NCBI GenBank assembly: GCA_902496115.1
Contig: CABUZK010000043.1
Coordinates: 1-15,521 of the forward strand
Length of the DNA: 15,521 nucleotides
Source: an uncultured Collinsella sp.
GTDB lineage: Bacteria > Actinomycetota > Coriobacteriia > Coriobacteriales > Coriobacteriaceae
Direction of reading: 5' to 3'
Shown in pieces: positions 1 to 8,806 of this stretch (position 1 is the first letter of the stretch; every line of letters begins with the position of its first letter). A program made the translations under genes and the position numbers. Below the pieces are notes generated by a model. The model ran no database searches. It was not told the origin of the DNA and saw nothing but the letters and a program-made list of their open reading frames with translations.

Positions 1-754
1 GTGACAGCGTCCCCGTCTCCCCCGCCGCAACCACACGCTGCGTCCAAGCCGGCATGGCAGCTTGTTCGGTCTGCGAGGCAGGCTCGTTCTGTGCAATCTG
101 CTCATGCTGCATCAGCGACAACTCGCCGCACCCGGCAAAGCCCTCAACTTCGTCGAGTTCATCCGCCAGATTCACGCCGTGCACGTATCCCATATCTACA
201 GCCGGGGAATCGCCAGCATGCTGCGCCGGCCCTCCAGCGTCATCGTATACAAGGGGGTTCCGGGGGCGCCGACCATGCTCGGCTTCCGCTTTTCCATAAT
301 CATCAACACGCGGGCCTCTTGTAGCGCGAGGCGCCCCGGGTTCCCTATCAACAAAAGCATCGGGCTCAATCGTCATGCGCCGATCGGAATCAACCGCTCC
401 CTCGCCCGCGCGCCCGTTGCCGCATATACTGTGTGCAGCGATGACCTCGGTCGCCCCCGCGCGAAACAGCCCCTCGATATCCGACGGATCGAGCGCTTCT
501 ATCAACACGACCACGCGACTCACGCGGCCTTCGGCCGTCAGGCGCGCAACAGTCTTGCGCACATCTTCGGTATCAAACAGAGACGCCGCGATGATGGCAG
601 CCCCGCGGCGCGACGGAAACGCCCGCGCCATGGAAACCAGCCCGTCCAGGTCACCCACGCGAAGCACCTGTGCACCCGCATCACGGCCCTCGACTTCCCG
701 CTGCAACAGCCCGTAATCGCCGCACGCGCAGCACGCAAGCCAGATCGCCTTCAT
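1..754 (-). CDS. CpaE-like Tad pilus assembly protein, N-terminal part (partial)
   Basis: This is an open frame of 251 codons that starts with ATG at 754 and runs off the left edge without a stop. I translated it by hand from the minus strand. Residues 1-107 look like the degenerate receiver-like domain of CpaE/TadZ proteins: a beta strand (MKAIWLACCACGD), a hydrophobic strand RGAAIIAASLFD (50-61), then VSRVVVLIEALDP (78-90) and GLFRAGATEVIA (95-106). Residues 108-250 are a low-complexity acidic and charged linker. The MinD/ParA-type P-loop ATPase domain expected after it would lie outside the window. The ATG overlaps the TGA of the upstream cpaB-like gene (TGATG), which suggests translational coupling in one operon. 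CpaE/TadZ proteins act at the inner face of the membrane to localise the Tad/Flp pilus machine. Assignment rests on the fold pattern and the neighbour. An unrelated receiver-like protein is possible because the ATPase domain is not visible. Confidence 0.72.
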   Translation of the reverse strand, partial: MKAIWLACCACGDYGLLQREVEGRDAGAQVLRVGDLDGLVSMARAFPSRRGAAIIAASLFDTEDVRKTVARLTAEGRVSRVVVLIEALDPSDIEGLFRAGATEVIAAHSICGNGRAGEGAVDSDRRMTIEPDAFVDREPGAPRATRGPRVDDYGKAEAEHGRRPRNPLVYDDAGGPAQHAGDSPAVDMGYVHGVNLADELDEVEGFAGCGELSLMQHEQIAQNEPASQTEQAAMPAWTQRVVAAGETGTLS

Positions 755-1413
755 CACTCGTCGCCTCCGCTCTTTTTGCCGCGCGCCGTGGCGGGAATCG
801 TCAAGCTGACCGTTCCCTTGCCCGAGGCTCCCAGCAGTTCCTTGACGTCTTCGGGGTCAGCCGCCAGCGTCACCCATTCGATCTTGCCCTCGCGCGTGGC
901 ACCGGAATCCTCACTGGTATCGATCACGTACGCGCCGCACAGCCGATCGGTTACGCCGTCTTTTTGCACATACACATCCACGTAGCTGCCCACGCCCGTA
1001 GCACCGCCGACCGAGTGCTCGGCATCGACCGCCACCGAAACGGCGACCTTGCCCTTAGGCACCTCGAGCTTGCGGCTCTCGGCCTTGGTGTAGACATTGC
1101 AGATCACGGCGTTTTTGGGAATACGCGAAGTCGTCACGTCGCCGCGCACCTGGCGCAGCTCGGTCGCCGCGTCACGCGGCAGCAGGCTCGTCAGCCATTC
1201 CTGGGTTATGACATTGGTCTCATCGAGGGTCTCGCCCACATCGATATCGCGCGCCGCGACGCATACCTCGACGTGATCGCCACCGTACTTGGCCAAGGTC
1301 TCAGCCTGGACCTGTTCGGCTCGTGAGCGGATCGACGAGCCGTAAGCCATGCAGAGCAGCGCAGAGAGCACGCCCGCGACCAGACTGATGGCGATGCGCT
1401 TGCTCTTGTTCAC
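754..1413 (-). CDS. cpaB: CpaB/RcpC-like SAF-domain pilus assembly protein
   Basis: The 219-residue protein has a lysine-rich N-terminus followed by one membrane segment (about residues 7-25, IAISLVAGVLSALLCMAYG). A SAF domain follows (about 47-109, VEVCVAARDIDVGETLDETN) and then an RcpC/CpaB-type C-terminal domain (about 116-205, VAVSVAVDAEHSVGG through TVSLTIP). This is the standard order of CpaB/RcpC, an envelope protein of the Tad/Flp pilus secretion apparatus that is thought to sit at the outer face of the membrane. I chose the GTG at 1413 over the ATG at 1428 because AGAGGAG (1425-1419) lies five bases before the GTG and would itself be coding if the ATG were used. The next gene begins inside the stop codon, so this is the first visible gene of a pilus operon running left. 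SAF domains also occur in unrelated enzymes, but the single membrane anchor and the neighbour favour CpaB. Confidence 0.82.
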   Translation of the reverse strand: MNKSKRIAISLVAGVLSALLCMAYGSSIRSRAEQVQAETLAKYGGDHVEVCVAARDIDVGETLDETNVITQEWLTSLLPRDAATELRQVRGDVTTSRIPKNAVICNVYTKAESRKLEVPKGKVAVSVAVDAEHSVGGATGVGSYVDVYVQKDGVTDRLCGAYVIDTSEDSGATREGKIEWVTLAADPEDVKELLGASGKGTVSLTIPATARGKKSGGDE

Positions 1414-1523
1414 GGCCGCTCCTCTCATGGCAGTGCCGGGCGAATGCCCGTACCACCATTGTCTGGGCGGTCAGAGCGCAAAGCGGCGCAATCGCGATCT
1501 TGGTTTTCGATGTCAAACCAATC

Positions 1524-1575
1524 GCTGACCAAAAGCTGACCAGCCCGTCAAGCTCGTGGCAAGGTTTTGGTCAGC
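1524..1575. promoter_or_regulatory. CTGACCA half-site cluster upstream of the pilus operon
   Basis: The heptamer CTGACCA occurs at 1525-1531 and again at 1536-1542, exactly 11 bp apart (one helical turn). GCTGACCAAAA at 1524-1534 is perfectly inverted as TTTTGGTCAGC at 1565-1575. This looks like a multi-site operator upstream of the cpaB-like gene, about 110-160 bp before its start. The bound protein is unknown. A stem-loop in a long leader is the alternative. No convincing -35/-10 pair was found for the pilus operon: a TTGACA at 1516-1511 (minus) lacks a matching -10. Confidence 0.4.
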
Positions 1576-1613
1576 ACGTCAGCAAACTGCATGTTTCGAG
1601 GCTTTTCCGCAGC

Positions 1614-1647
1614 AAAAAGCCGTCTCCCGAACAGTTGGGAGACGGCT
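1614..1647 (-). terminator. Rho-independent terminator of rsgA
   Basis: An 11-bp perfect stem (1618-1628 with 1637-1647, AGCCGTCTCCC / GGGAGACGGCT) has an 8-nt loop. On the minus strand it is followed directly by five U (1618-1614). It lies 18 bp past the rsgA stop codon. Confidence 0.9.
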
Positions 1648-1664
1648 GTCATAGGAAAAATCAA

Positions 1665-2849
1665 TTACAGATGGACATCGGGATCGAGCATTTGAGCGCT
1701 CACGCGCATGGATGACGCCAGGTTTTGGAACGTTTCCAGACGCAGGCTGTCAATCTGCCCGGCGTCCTCGGCCTCGCGAACGGCGCAACCCGGCTCATGG
1801 ACATGCGTGCAATCGCCAAACCGGCACGCACGCGATGCCTCGACAATCTCGGGGAAGGCGCGCGCCAGACCCCGCTCATGTCCCACGAGCGGCAAACTGC
1901 GCAGACCCGGGGCATCGGCGATCACGCCGGCGTCGCCCGGCAGCGCCACCATCACGCGCGCGACGGTAGTGTGACGGCCCTGGTCGTCGCGTTCGCGCAC
2001 ACCGCCGGTCGCCAACGTATCGTGGCCCAGCAGTGCATTGAGCAGCGTCGACTTGCCGGCACCCGACTCGCCCAGAATCATGGCGCAGCTCCCGACAGGC
2101 AAGCAGGCACGGACCTCGTCCAGGCCGCGGCCCTCGGCAGAGGACGTCACGATCACGCGCACGTCCGGACCCACCAGGCGGCGCACACGGTCCAGATCGC
2201 GCTCGAGCTCCTCGACATCGCAACGGTCAGCTTTGGTGAGTACCACCACCGGTTCGGCATCGCAGTCGAGCGCCAACACCAGCGAGCGCGCCACGCGGTC
2301 GAGCAGCACCTCGCCGGCACCGAGCGCCTGCACGATTAGCACGCTATCCACGTTGGAGCAGAGCACCTGACGCTCCCCGCGGGCACGGCCGCGCCAACGC
2401 TCAAAGCTCGTACGGCGCGGCAGCACGCACTCAATCACGCCCATATCGTGCCCGGGAGCGCGGCGCACCGCCACACGATCGCCCACGGCAGGCAGCAGGA
2501 CCTCGTCCTCGCCGCGTGACTTGGCAAACCCCACAGCATGCTCGGCACGAAACGTGTCATCGGCAGTCGCCACCAGCGGAAACCCGCGGTCCAGGCGCAC
2601 CACGGCACCGAGCTGCATCTGCTCGGGCTCCTCGGCCTGTGCGCAAAAGTCGTCAAATGCAGCCTGCTGAGCCGCATCGACCGGCAGGTCATCGAACGCC
2701 GGAACATCCTGCAGCGCGTCAAGCCCCGGTACGCTTGCCAGCAACTCCTCAGCAGATGCAGGGGCTTCGGTCGCAAGCTTCCGACGACGGTCACGCTTAG
2801 CCCGCGCCCCCGTCGTCTTTTTCTTCGCTTTAGCCTTAGCCTTGCCCAC
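1665..2849 (-). CDS. rsgA: Ribosome small-subunit-dependent GTPase A
   Basis: This is a circularly permuted GTPase of 394 residues that acts in late 30S ribosomal subunit maturation and hydrolyses GTP when bound to 30S. It has an N-terminal OB-fold (about residues 78-150) and G motifs in the permuted order G4-G5-G1-G2-G3: TKAD (205-208), SSAEG (236-240), GESGAGKST (260-268), GRHTT (291-295) and DAPG (312-315). A C-terminal zinc knuckle follows, C342-x4-C347-x-H349-x5-C355, as in YjeQ/RsgA. Residues 1-77 are an unusually long extension: very basic at first (KAKAKAKKK, KRDRRRK), then acidic. The GTG at 2849 is preferred because GGGAGG lies five bases upstream; the in-frame TTG at 2900 has no such site and would overlap the upstream terminator. 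The gene has its own terminator and is separated from the ATPase by another, so it is probably monocistronic. A possible -10 (TAAAAT, 2893-2888) has no clear -35. Confidence 0.95.
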   Translation of the reverse strand: MGKAKAKAKKKTTGARAKRDRRRKLATEAPASAEELLASVPGLDALQDVPAFDDLPVDAAQQAAFDDFCAQAEEPEQMQLGAVVRLDRGFPLVATADDTFRAEHAVGFAKSRGEDEVLLPAVGDRVAVRRAPGHDMGVIECVLPRRTSFERWRGRARGERQVLCSNVDSVLIVQALGAGEVLLDRVARSLVLALDCDAEPVVVLTKADRCDVEELERDLDRVRRLVGPDVRVIVTSSAEGRGLDEVRACLPVGSCAMILGESGAGKSTLLNALLGHDTLATGGVRERDDQGRHTTVARVMVALPGDAGVIADAPGLRSLPLVGHERGLARAFPEIVEASRACRFGDCTHVHEPGCAVREAEDAGQIDSLRLETFQNLASSMRVSAQMLDPDVHL

Positions 2850-2898
2850 AAGCGCCTCCCAGCACCATAAATCACAACTGAGCAGGTATTTTACCCAC

Positions 2899-2935
2899 AA
2901 AAAAAGAGCCGGTCGAGCAAACGCTCGACCGGCTC
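2899..2935 (-). terminator. Rho-independent terminator of the P-type ATPase gene
   Basis: A 13-bp perfect stem (2906-2918 with 2923-2935, GAGCCGGTCGAGC / GCTCGACCGGCTC) has a 4-nt loop and is followed on the minus strand by seven U (2905-2899). It lies about 155 bp after the ATPase stop, beyond the large palindrome at 2963-3088, and just upstream of rsgA. Confidence 0.9.
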
Positions 2936-2962
2936 ACACACTTTCCCTCAGCTAATGGTCCC

Positions 2963-3088
2963 GAGAGGCTATCCGAAGGCCCGCCCGCCGGGAGGGGTTT
3001 CTTCTGAGCGATCCCGCAGCGCGAAGCGCGAGGACCAGCGAAGAAGAAACCCCGCAGGCGGTCGGGCCGGTGGGAAGGATGGCCTTTC
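2963..3088. repeat. Large imperfect intergenic palindrome
   Basis: A composite inverted repeat fills the space between the ATPase stop and its terminator. The outer arms are GAGAGGCTATCC (2963-2974) and GGATGGCCTTTC (3077-3088), with two mismatches. The inner arms are 2978-3005 and 3042-3068, which share GGCCCG, CCGCC and GGGGTTTCTTCT with their complements. The centre (3006-3041) contains a further small GCGC-GAA-GCGC hairpin. It has no coding potential that I could see. The size and architecture suggest either a dispersed palindromic repeat of the genome or an mRNA 3' stabilising structure. Copy number cannot be judged from one window. Confidence 0.6.
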
Positions 3089-3091
3089 GAT

Positions 3092-5773
<2,682 letters not shown>

Positions 5774-5780
5774 ATAGAGT

Positions 5781-5882
5781 CCCCTCCTGGGATTCGGGCC
5801 ACTCAGCAGATTGATGCCCGATCATAATTCCCAGGAGAAGGGCAAGGGCTCATCAAGGCTGCCGTGCTGAGCGGCAGTTGAT
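5781..5882 (-). promoter_or_regulatory. Structured 5' leader of the P-type ATPase with SD-sequestering hairpin
   Basis: Read on the minus strand, hairpin A (5882-5852) pairs ATCAA with TTGAT and CTGCCG with CGGCAG, with a 2-nt bulge and the 7-nt loop CTCAGCA (5871-5865). Hairpin B (5837-5784) pairs CTCCTGGGA (5837-5829) with TCCCAGGAG (5792-5784), plus an inner 6-bp stem TCGGGC/GCCCGA. Its 3' arm includes most of the SD sequence AGGAGG. The 16-nt loop of B contains TGCTGAG (5808-5802), perfectly complementary to the loop of A. With a G-U pair the match extends to 10 bp, so a loop-loop kissing contact or a competing helix is possible. This is a candidate cis-regulatory RNA of unknown ligand. 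I do not recognise a known riboswitch consensus in it. Confidence 0.55.
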
Positions 5883-6120
5883 AGTGGAGCTATGGTACCC
5901 CAAAGCAACGCGTCTAGCCAAAACAATCCATCTGGAAATATGGTCCATAAGCAACGGTGCAGACCGTGTGATGCTCAATACTGATAAAACGTTTTTTCTT
6001 CGACGCATCATCAAATTGAAATATCGCCCAGATAGCAGCGGTTAGAACGGTTGGTAAAGTTTTTGCATATACCGTTTTTCCGCAAAAAATGAACTTCTAA
6101 TTCGGCATACGGTCGATTTT
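5883..6120. other. Divergent intergenic region between the ATPase gene and pyk
   Basis: The whole gap between the two genes (5774-6214) is 441 bp. Its left part is the ATPase leader and its right part is the pyk promoter. In between, the sequence is noticeably AT-richer than the genes. It holds a small perfect inverted repeat ACGGT-GCAG-ACCGT (5954-5967) and several A/T tracts. No convincing ORF and no clear -35/-10 pair for the ATPase promoter were found. I see nothing else definable here. Confidence 0.5.
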
Positions 6121-6151
6121 TTGGGGTATTCGGTCGCCATTTCGTTATAAT
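6121..6151 (+). promoter_or_regulatory. Probable pyk promoter with perfect -10
   Basis: TATAAT at 6146-6151 is a perfect -10 hexamer about 64 bp before the pyk start. The best -35 is TTGGGG (6121-6126) with a long 19-bp spacer, so the -35 is uncertain. CGGTCG occurs at 6110-6115 and 6131-6136, 21 bp apart (two helical turns), and the second copy lies in the spacer. That placement would suit an operator. Confidence 0.6.
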
Positions 6152-6214
6152 CAACTCAGTTTTATTTCTTATGGTTTATCTATCAGCGCAAGACGATGTC
6201 AGATGGAGGTCTGA

Positions 6215-7675
6215 ATGTACAAGCGCACTAAGATTGTATGCACCATGGGTCCCGCCTGCGATAGCGACGAGACCATCCGCGAGATGATCAAGGCGGGCAT
6301 GAACGTCGCCCGTTTTAACTTCTCGCACGGATCCTACGACGAGCACCACGGTCGCATCGAGCGCGTCCGTCGTATTTCCAAGGAGCTCGGTCTGCCCGTC
6401 GGCATCCTGCTCGACACCAAGGGCCCCGAGGTCCGCACCGGCCTTCTGGTCGACGGCAAGAAGGTTGCCGTCAAGACCGGCGACAAGATCGTCGTCACCG
6501 CTCAGCCCACGTCCGAGGATTTCCACGGCACCGCTGAGCACATCTCCCTCGACTACCTGGCCCTGCCCTCCGAGGTCGAGAAGGGCTCCCTCATCCTGAT
6601 CGATGACGGCCTGGTTGCCCTCGAGGTCGAGTCCGTCGACGGCCAGGACATGACCTGCGTCGTTAAGAACGACGGCCTGATCGGCGAGCGCAAGGGCGTC
6701 AACATGCCCAACGTCAACATCTCTCTGCCCGCCATCACCGAGCGCGATCGTCAGGACATCCTCTTTGGCCTGACCGAGAACATCGACTACATCGCCGCTT
6801 CCTTCATCCGTGACGGCGAGTCCGTCCGCGGCATCCGCAAGCTTTGCCGCGAGAACGGTGGCGAGCACGTGACGATCTTCCCGAAGATCGAGTGCGCCCT
6901 GGGCGTCGAGAACTTCGACGAGATTCTCGAGGCTTCCGACGGCATCATGGTCGCCCGTGGCGACCTGGGCATCGAGATCAAGCCCGAGCTCGTTCCGCAC
7001 ATCCAGAAGGAGATCATCGCCAAGTGCAACGCGGCCTACAAGCCCGTTATCACCGCTACGCAGATGCTCGACTCCATGCAGCAGAACCCGCGCCCGACGC
7101 GCGCCGAGGTTGCCGACGTCGCTAACGCCATCTACGACGGCACCGACGCCGTCATGCTCTCTGGCGAGTCCGCTGCCGGTAAGTACCCGGTCGAGGCCGT
7201 CAAGATGCAGGCCAGCATCGCTCTCGAGACCGAGAAGTACCTCCCGGCTCACGCTCCGCTCGAGGTTCCGGCTGACGCTCACGGCACCCGCGTCGTCAAC
7301 AACGTTGTGGGTATGTCCGCTGTGAACATGGCCACCACCGTTGGCGCCAAGTGCATCACCGTGCCGACGACCACCGGTCGTACCGCTCGCCTGATCTCGC
7401 ACTTCCGTCCCAACATGCCGATCTGCGCGTTCTCCCGCCACGAGTGGGCCGTCCAGCAGATGATCATGTACTGGGGCGTCATCCCGCACCAGGCCGAGAT
7501 TACCCAGGGCACCGTCAACGGCACGATCGTCAAGGCGATCGAGACCGCTAAGGAGCTCGGCTACGTCAAGACTGGCGATTTGACCGTCGCTACCGCCGGC
7601 GATCCCCGCATGAGCGTCCAGCTCGAGGACAAGGTCTCCTCGACCAACGTCGCTTACGTCGCTCAGGTGCGCTAA
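6215..7675 (+). CDS. pyk: Pyruvate kinase
   Basis: This glycolytic enzyme transfers phosphate from phosphoenolpyruvate to ADP, giving ATP and pyruvate in the cytoplasm. The 486 residues form the short bacterial type, without the C-terminal PEP-utiliser domain found in Bacillus. Visible motifs are RFNFSHG (33-39; Arg33, Asn35, Ser37), LLDTKGPEVRTG (65-76), the catalytic Lys224 in FPKIE, the metal ligands Glu226 and Asp250 in ARGDLGIE, and TATQMLDSM (280-288). Glu72, at the position of rabbit Glu117, predicts a K+-dependent enzyme. A B-domain lies at about 72-170 and the C-terminal regulatory domain at about 345-486. TGGAGGTC lies seven bases or so before the ATG. It is the only plus-strand gene here, has its own promoter and terminator, and uses strongly C-ending codons, as expected for a highly expressed gene. 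Confidence 0.97.
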   Translation: MYKRTKIVCTMGPACDSDETIREMIKAGMNVARFNFSHGSYDEHHGRIERVRRISKELGLPVGILLDTKGPEVRTGLLVDGKKVAVKTGDKIVVTAQPTSEDFHGTAEHISLDYLALPSEVEKGSLILIDDGLVALEVESVDGQDMTCVVKNDGLIGERKGVNMPNVNISLPAITERDRQDILFGLTENIDYIAASFIRDGESVRGIRKLCRENGGEHVTIFPKIECALGVENFDEILEASDGIMVARGDLGIEIKPELVPHIQKEIIAKCNAAYKPVITATQMLDSMQQNPRPTRAEVADVANAIYDGTDAVMLSGESAAGKYPVEAVKMQASIALETEKYLPAHAPLEVPADAHGTRVVNNVVGMSAVNMATTVGAKCITVPTTTGRTARLISHFRPNMPICAFSRHEWAVQQMIMYWGVIPHQAEITQGTVNGTIVKAIETAKELGYVKTGDLTVATAGDPRMSVQLEDKVSSTNVAYVAQVR

Positions 7676-7703
7676 ATCGCACTTGCAAGCAGATTTGCAT
7701 TGC

Positions 7704-7740
7704 AAAGGGCCCGGAAGGCATTGCCTTCCGGGCCCTTTTT
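7704..7740 (+). terminator. Rho-independent terminator of pyk
   Basis: A 15-bp perfect stem (7704-7718 with 7724-7738, AAAGGGCCCGGAAGG / CCTTCCGGGCCCTTT) has a 5-nt loop and ends in a T run (7736-7740). It is about 30 bp past the pyk stop. The complementary strand ends in only three U, so it may also weakly stop the convergent gene. Confidence 0.95.
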
Positions 7741-7770
7741 AAGACCTTCTTCATATGCCGCCTCATCGAT

Positions 7771-7881
7771 TTGCGTTCAGTCGCAAGCCTCTCCGATGCC
7801 GAGTGCACCACCGAAGACGCCCTGCGGCGGGAGCTGTTGGTCAATTGGGATGAACTGTTCTCCGTTAAGCCGGCCGGCTAG
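7771..7881 (+). pseudogene. Possible remnant coding fragment between convergent genes
   Basis: After the pyk terminator, one plus-strand frame ending in TAG at 7879-7881 reads IDLRSVASLSDAECTTED and then ALRRELLVNWDELFSVKPAG. About three quarters of its codons end in G or C, like the real genes. It has no ATG, no ribosome-binding site and follows a strong terminator, so it is unlikely to be expressed as it stands. It could be the tail of a decayed gene, or chance in a GC-rich genome. The start given is arbitrary. Confidence 0.2.
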
Positions 7882-8726
7882 CAGCTAGCGATCAGAGGGA
7901 CTGCGGGAACGTCAGAAGCAGCAACGCGAGCCGCAAAGCCCGCCTCGGTCAGCTCGACGACCTCGGTAAACGTTGCGTCAAAGAACTCCTCGGTCAGCAG
8001 GCGGTACGGCGGATGATCGGGCTCGCCGGGGTTTTCGCGCACGATCTCGTGCATGACGCCGATGGTCTTGAGCACATACTCCTTATGGATGGGATACTGC
8101 CCAAAACGCGTCGCAGCGGTATACAGGCGATCGGTCGCACGCGGGATGGAAACAATGCCCAGCGTCTTGCCAAACCAGTCAAAGTCGCCTTGCTTTTTAA
8201 TGCGGAACTCCTCGCACGGCTTGCCGCCGTGCGCCTCCAGGTACTGATTCACGCGCGTATTCCATACGGTATCGGCCACCAGATGCGACCAGACACCCAG
8301 TGTCAAATCGAGCAACGACTGCGCCACATCTTCGGACGCAAGCGAGAACTCACGAGCGCCGGGACCGACAACCGGCTCAGCATCCCTGTAGCGCTGGGGA
8401 TAGTGCACGCGATTCAGTCGCTCGCGCTCCTCGATAATCGAGGTCGCCGCGGCTGGCGCACCGGTGGGCGAACTTTTAAGCAACGGTGCCACATAGGTAT
8501 CCCAGAACTCGTGCTCACGCGGCTTAGGGATAGGCTCGGGCTTGGCAAAGTGCGTAATGCGGTACGGGATGGGATCGGCGATGCCAGGGACCATATAGCC
8601 CACGAAAATATCCGGAACCACGCAGCCAAACAAAAAGGCATTGCGGTCGCGCACGCTCTTGGCAAGCGCACCGGTGCGCTCCAGCAAACGCTCCGTCTGA
8701 GCGATATGAATGTTCCAGCTTGGCAT
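7878..8726 (-). CDS. Zinc-dependent phospholipase C family protein, no signal peptide
   Basis: The 282-residue protein begins MPSWNIHIAQTERLL and carries the spaced metal-ligand pattern of the zinc-dependent phospholipase C fold (clostridial alpha-toxin / Bacillus PC-PLC family). Candidate ligands are His7, Asp39 (GCVVPDIF), His59 (ITHFA) and the HxxxD helix motif His148/Asp152 (WSHLVADTVWN), with His166 further on. Unlike the secreted enzymes it has no signal peptide, so it should be cytoplasmic, and its substrate is unknown. It also lacks a C-terminal C2-like domain. I prefer the ATG at 8726 over the one at 8738 because GGGGG lies five bases before it and because the Trp-x-x-His start fits the family. 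It stands alone, convergent with pyk; their unrelated stop codons are about 200 bp apart. A weak -10-like TATAGT lies upstream without a clear -35. Function beyond the fold is unassigned. Confidence 0.7.
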   Translation of the reverse strand: MPSWNIHIAQTERLLERTGALAKSVRDRNAFLFGCVVPDIFVGYMVPGIADPIPYRITHFAKPEPIPKPREHEFWDTYVAPLLKSSPTGAPAAATSIIEERERLNRVHYPQRYRDAEPVVGPGAREFSLASEDVAQSLLDLTLGVWSHLVADTVWNTRVNQYLEAHGGKPCEEFRIKKQGDFDWFGKTLGIVSIPRATDRLYTAATRFGQYPIHKEYVLKTIGVMHEIVRENPGEPDHPPYRLLTEEFFDATFTEVVELTEAGFAARVAASDVPAVPLIASC

Positions 8727-8806
8727 AGCCACCCCCATAAAAAACCTGGATAACTATACCATCACGGCAAAGCCGCGCGGGCGGCTACGCACGCTCTACG
8801 CAGCAA

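Noticed and set aside
62..985. 307-codon plus-strand open frame over the pilus genes
   Set aside because: It spans the junction of two overlapping minus-strand genes and encodes an Arg/Pro/Ser-rich sequence with no recognisable domain.
5838..6000. yybP-ykoY manganese riboswitch before the ATPase
   Set aside because: This would fit the downstream pump, but I could not find the conserved GGGGAGUAG-like and GACCUUU-like segments. The leader is reported as an unassigned structure instead.
6176..7705. 509-codon minus-strand open frame opposite pyk
   Set aside because: It is low-complexity, Asp/Gly/Leu-rich and lies fully over a highly biased pyruvate kinase gene. It has no ribosome-binding site or motif.
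7700..7888. 62-codon plus-strand frame starting before the pyk terminator
   Set aside because: It runs through the terminator stem, has no ribosome-binding site and a Ser/Pro-rich composition without gene-like character.
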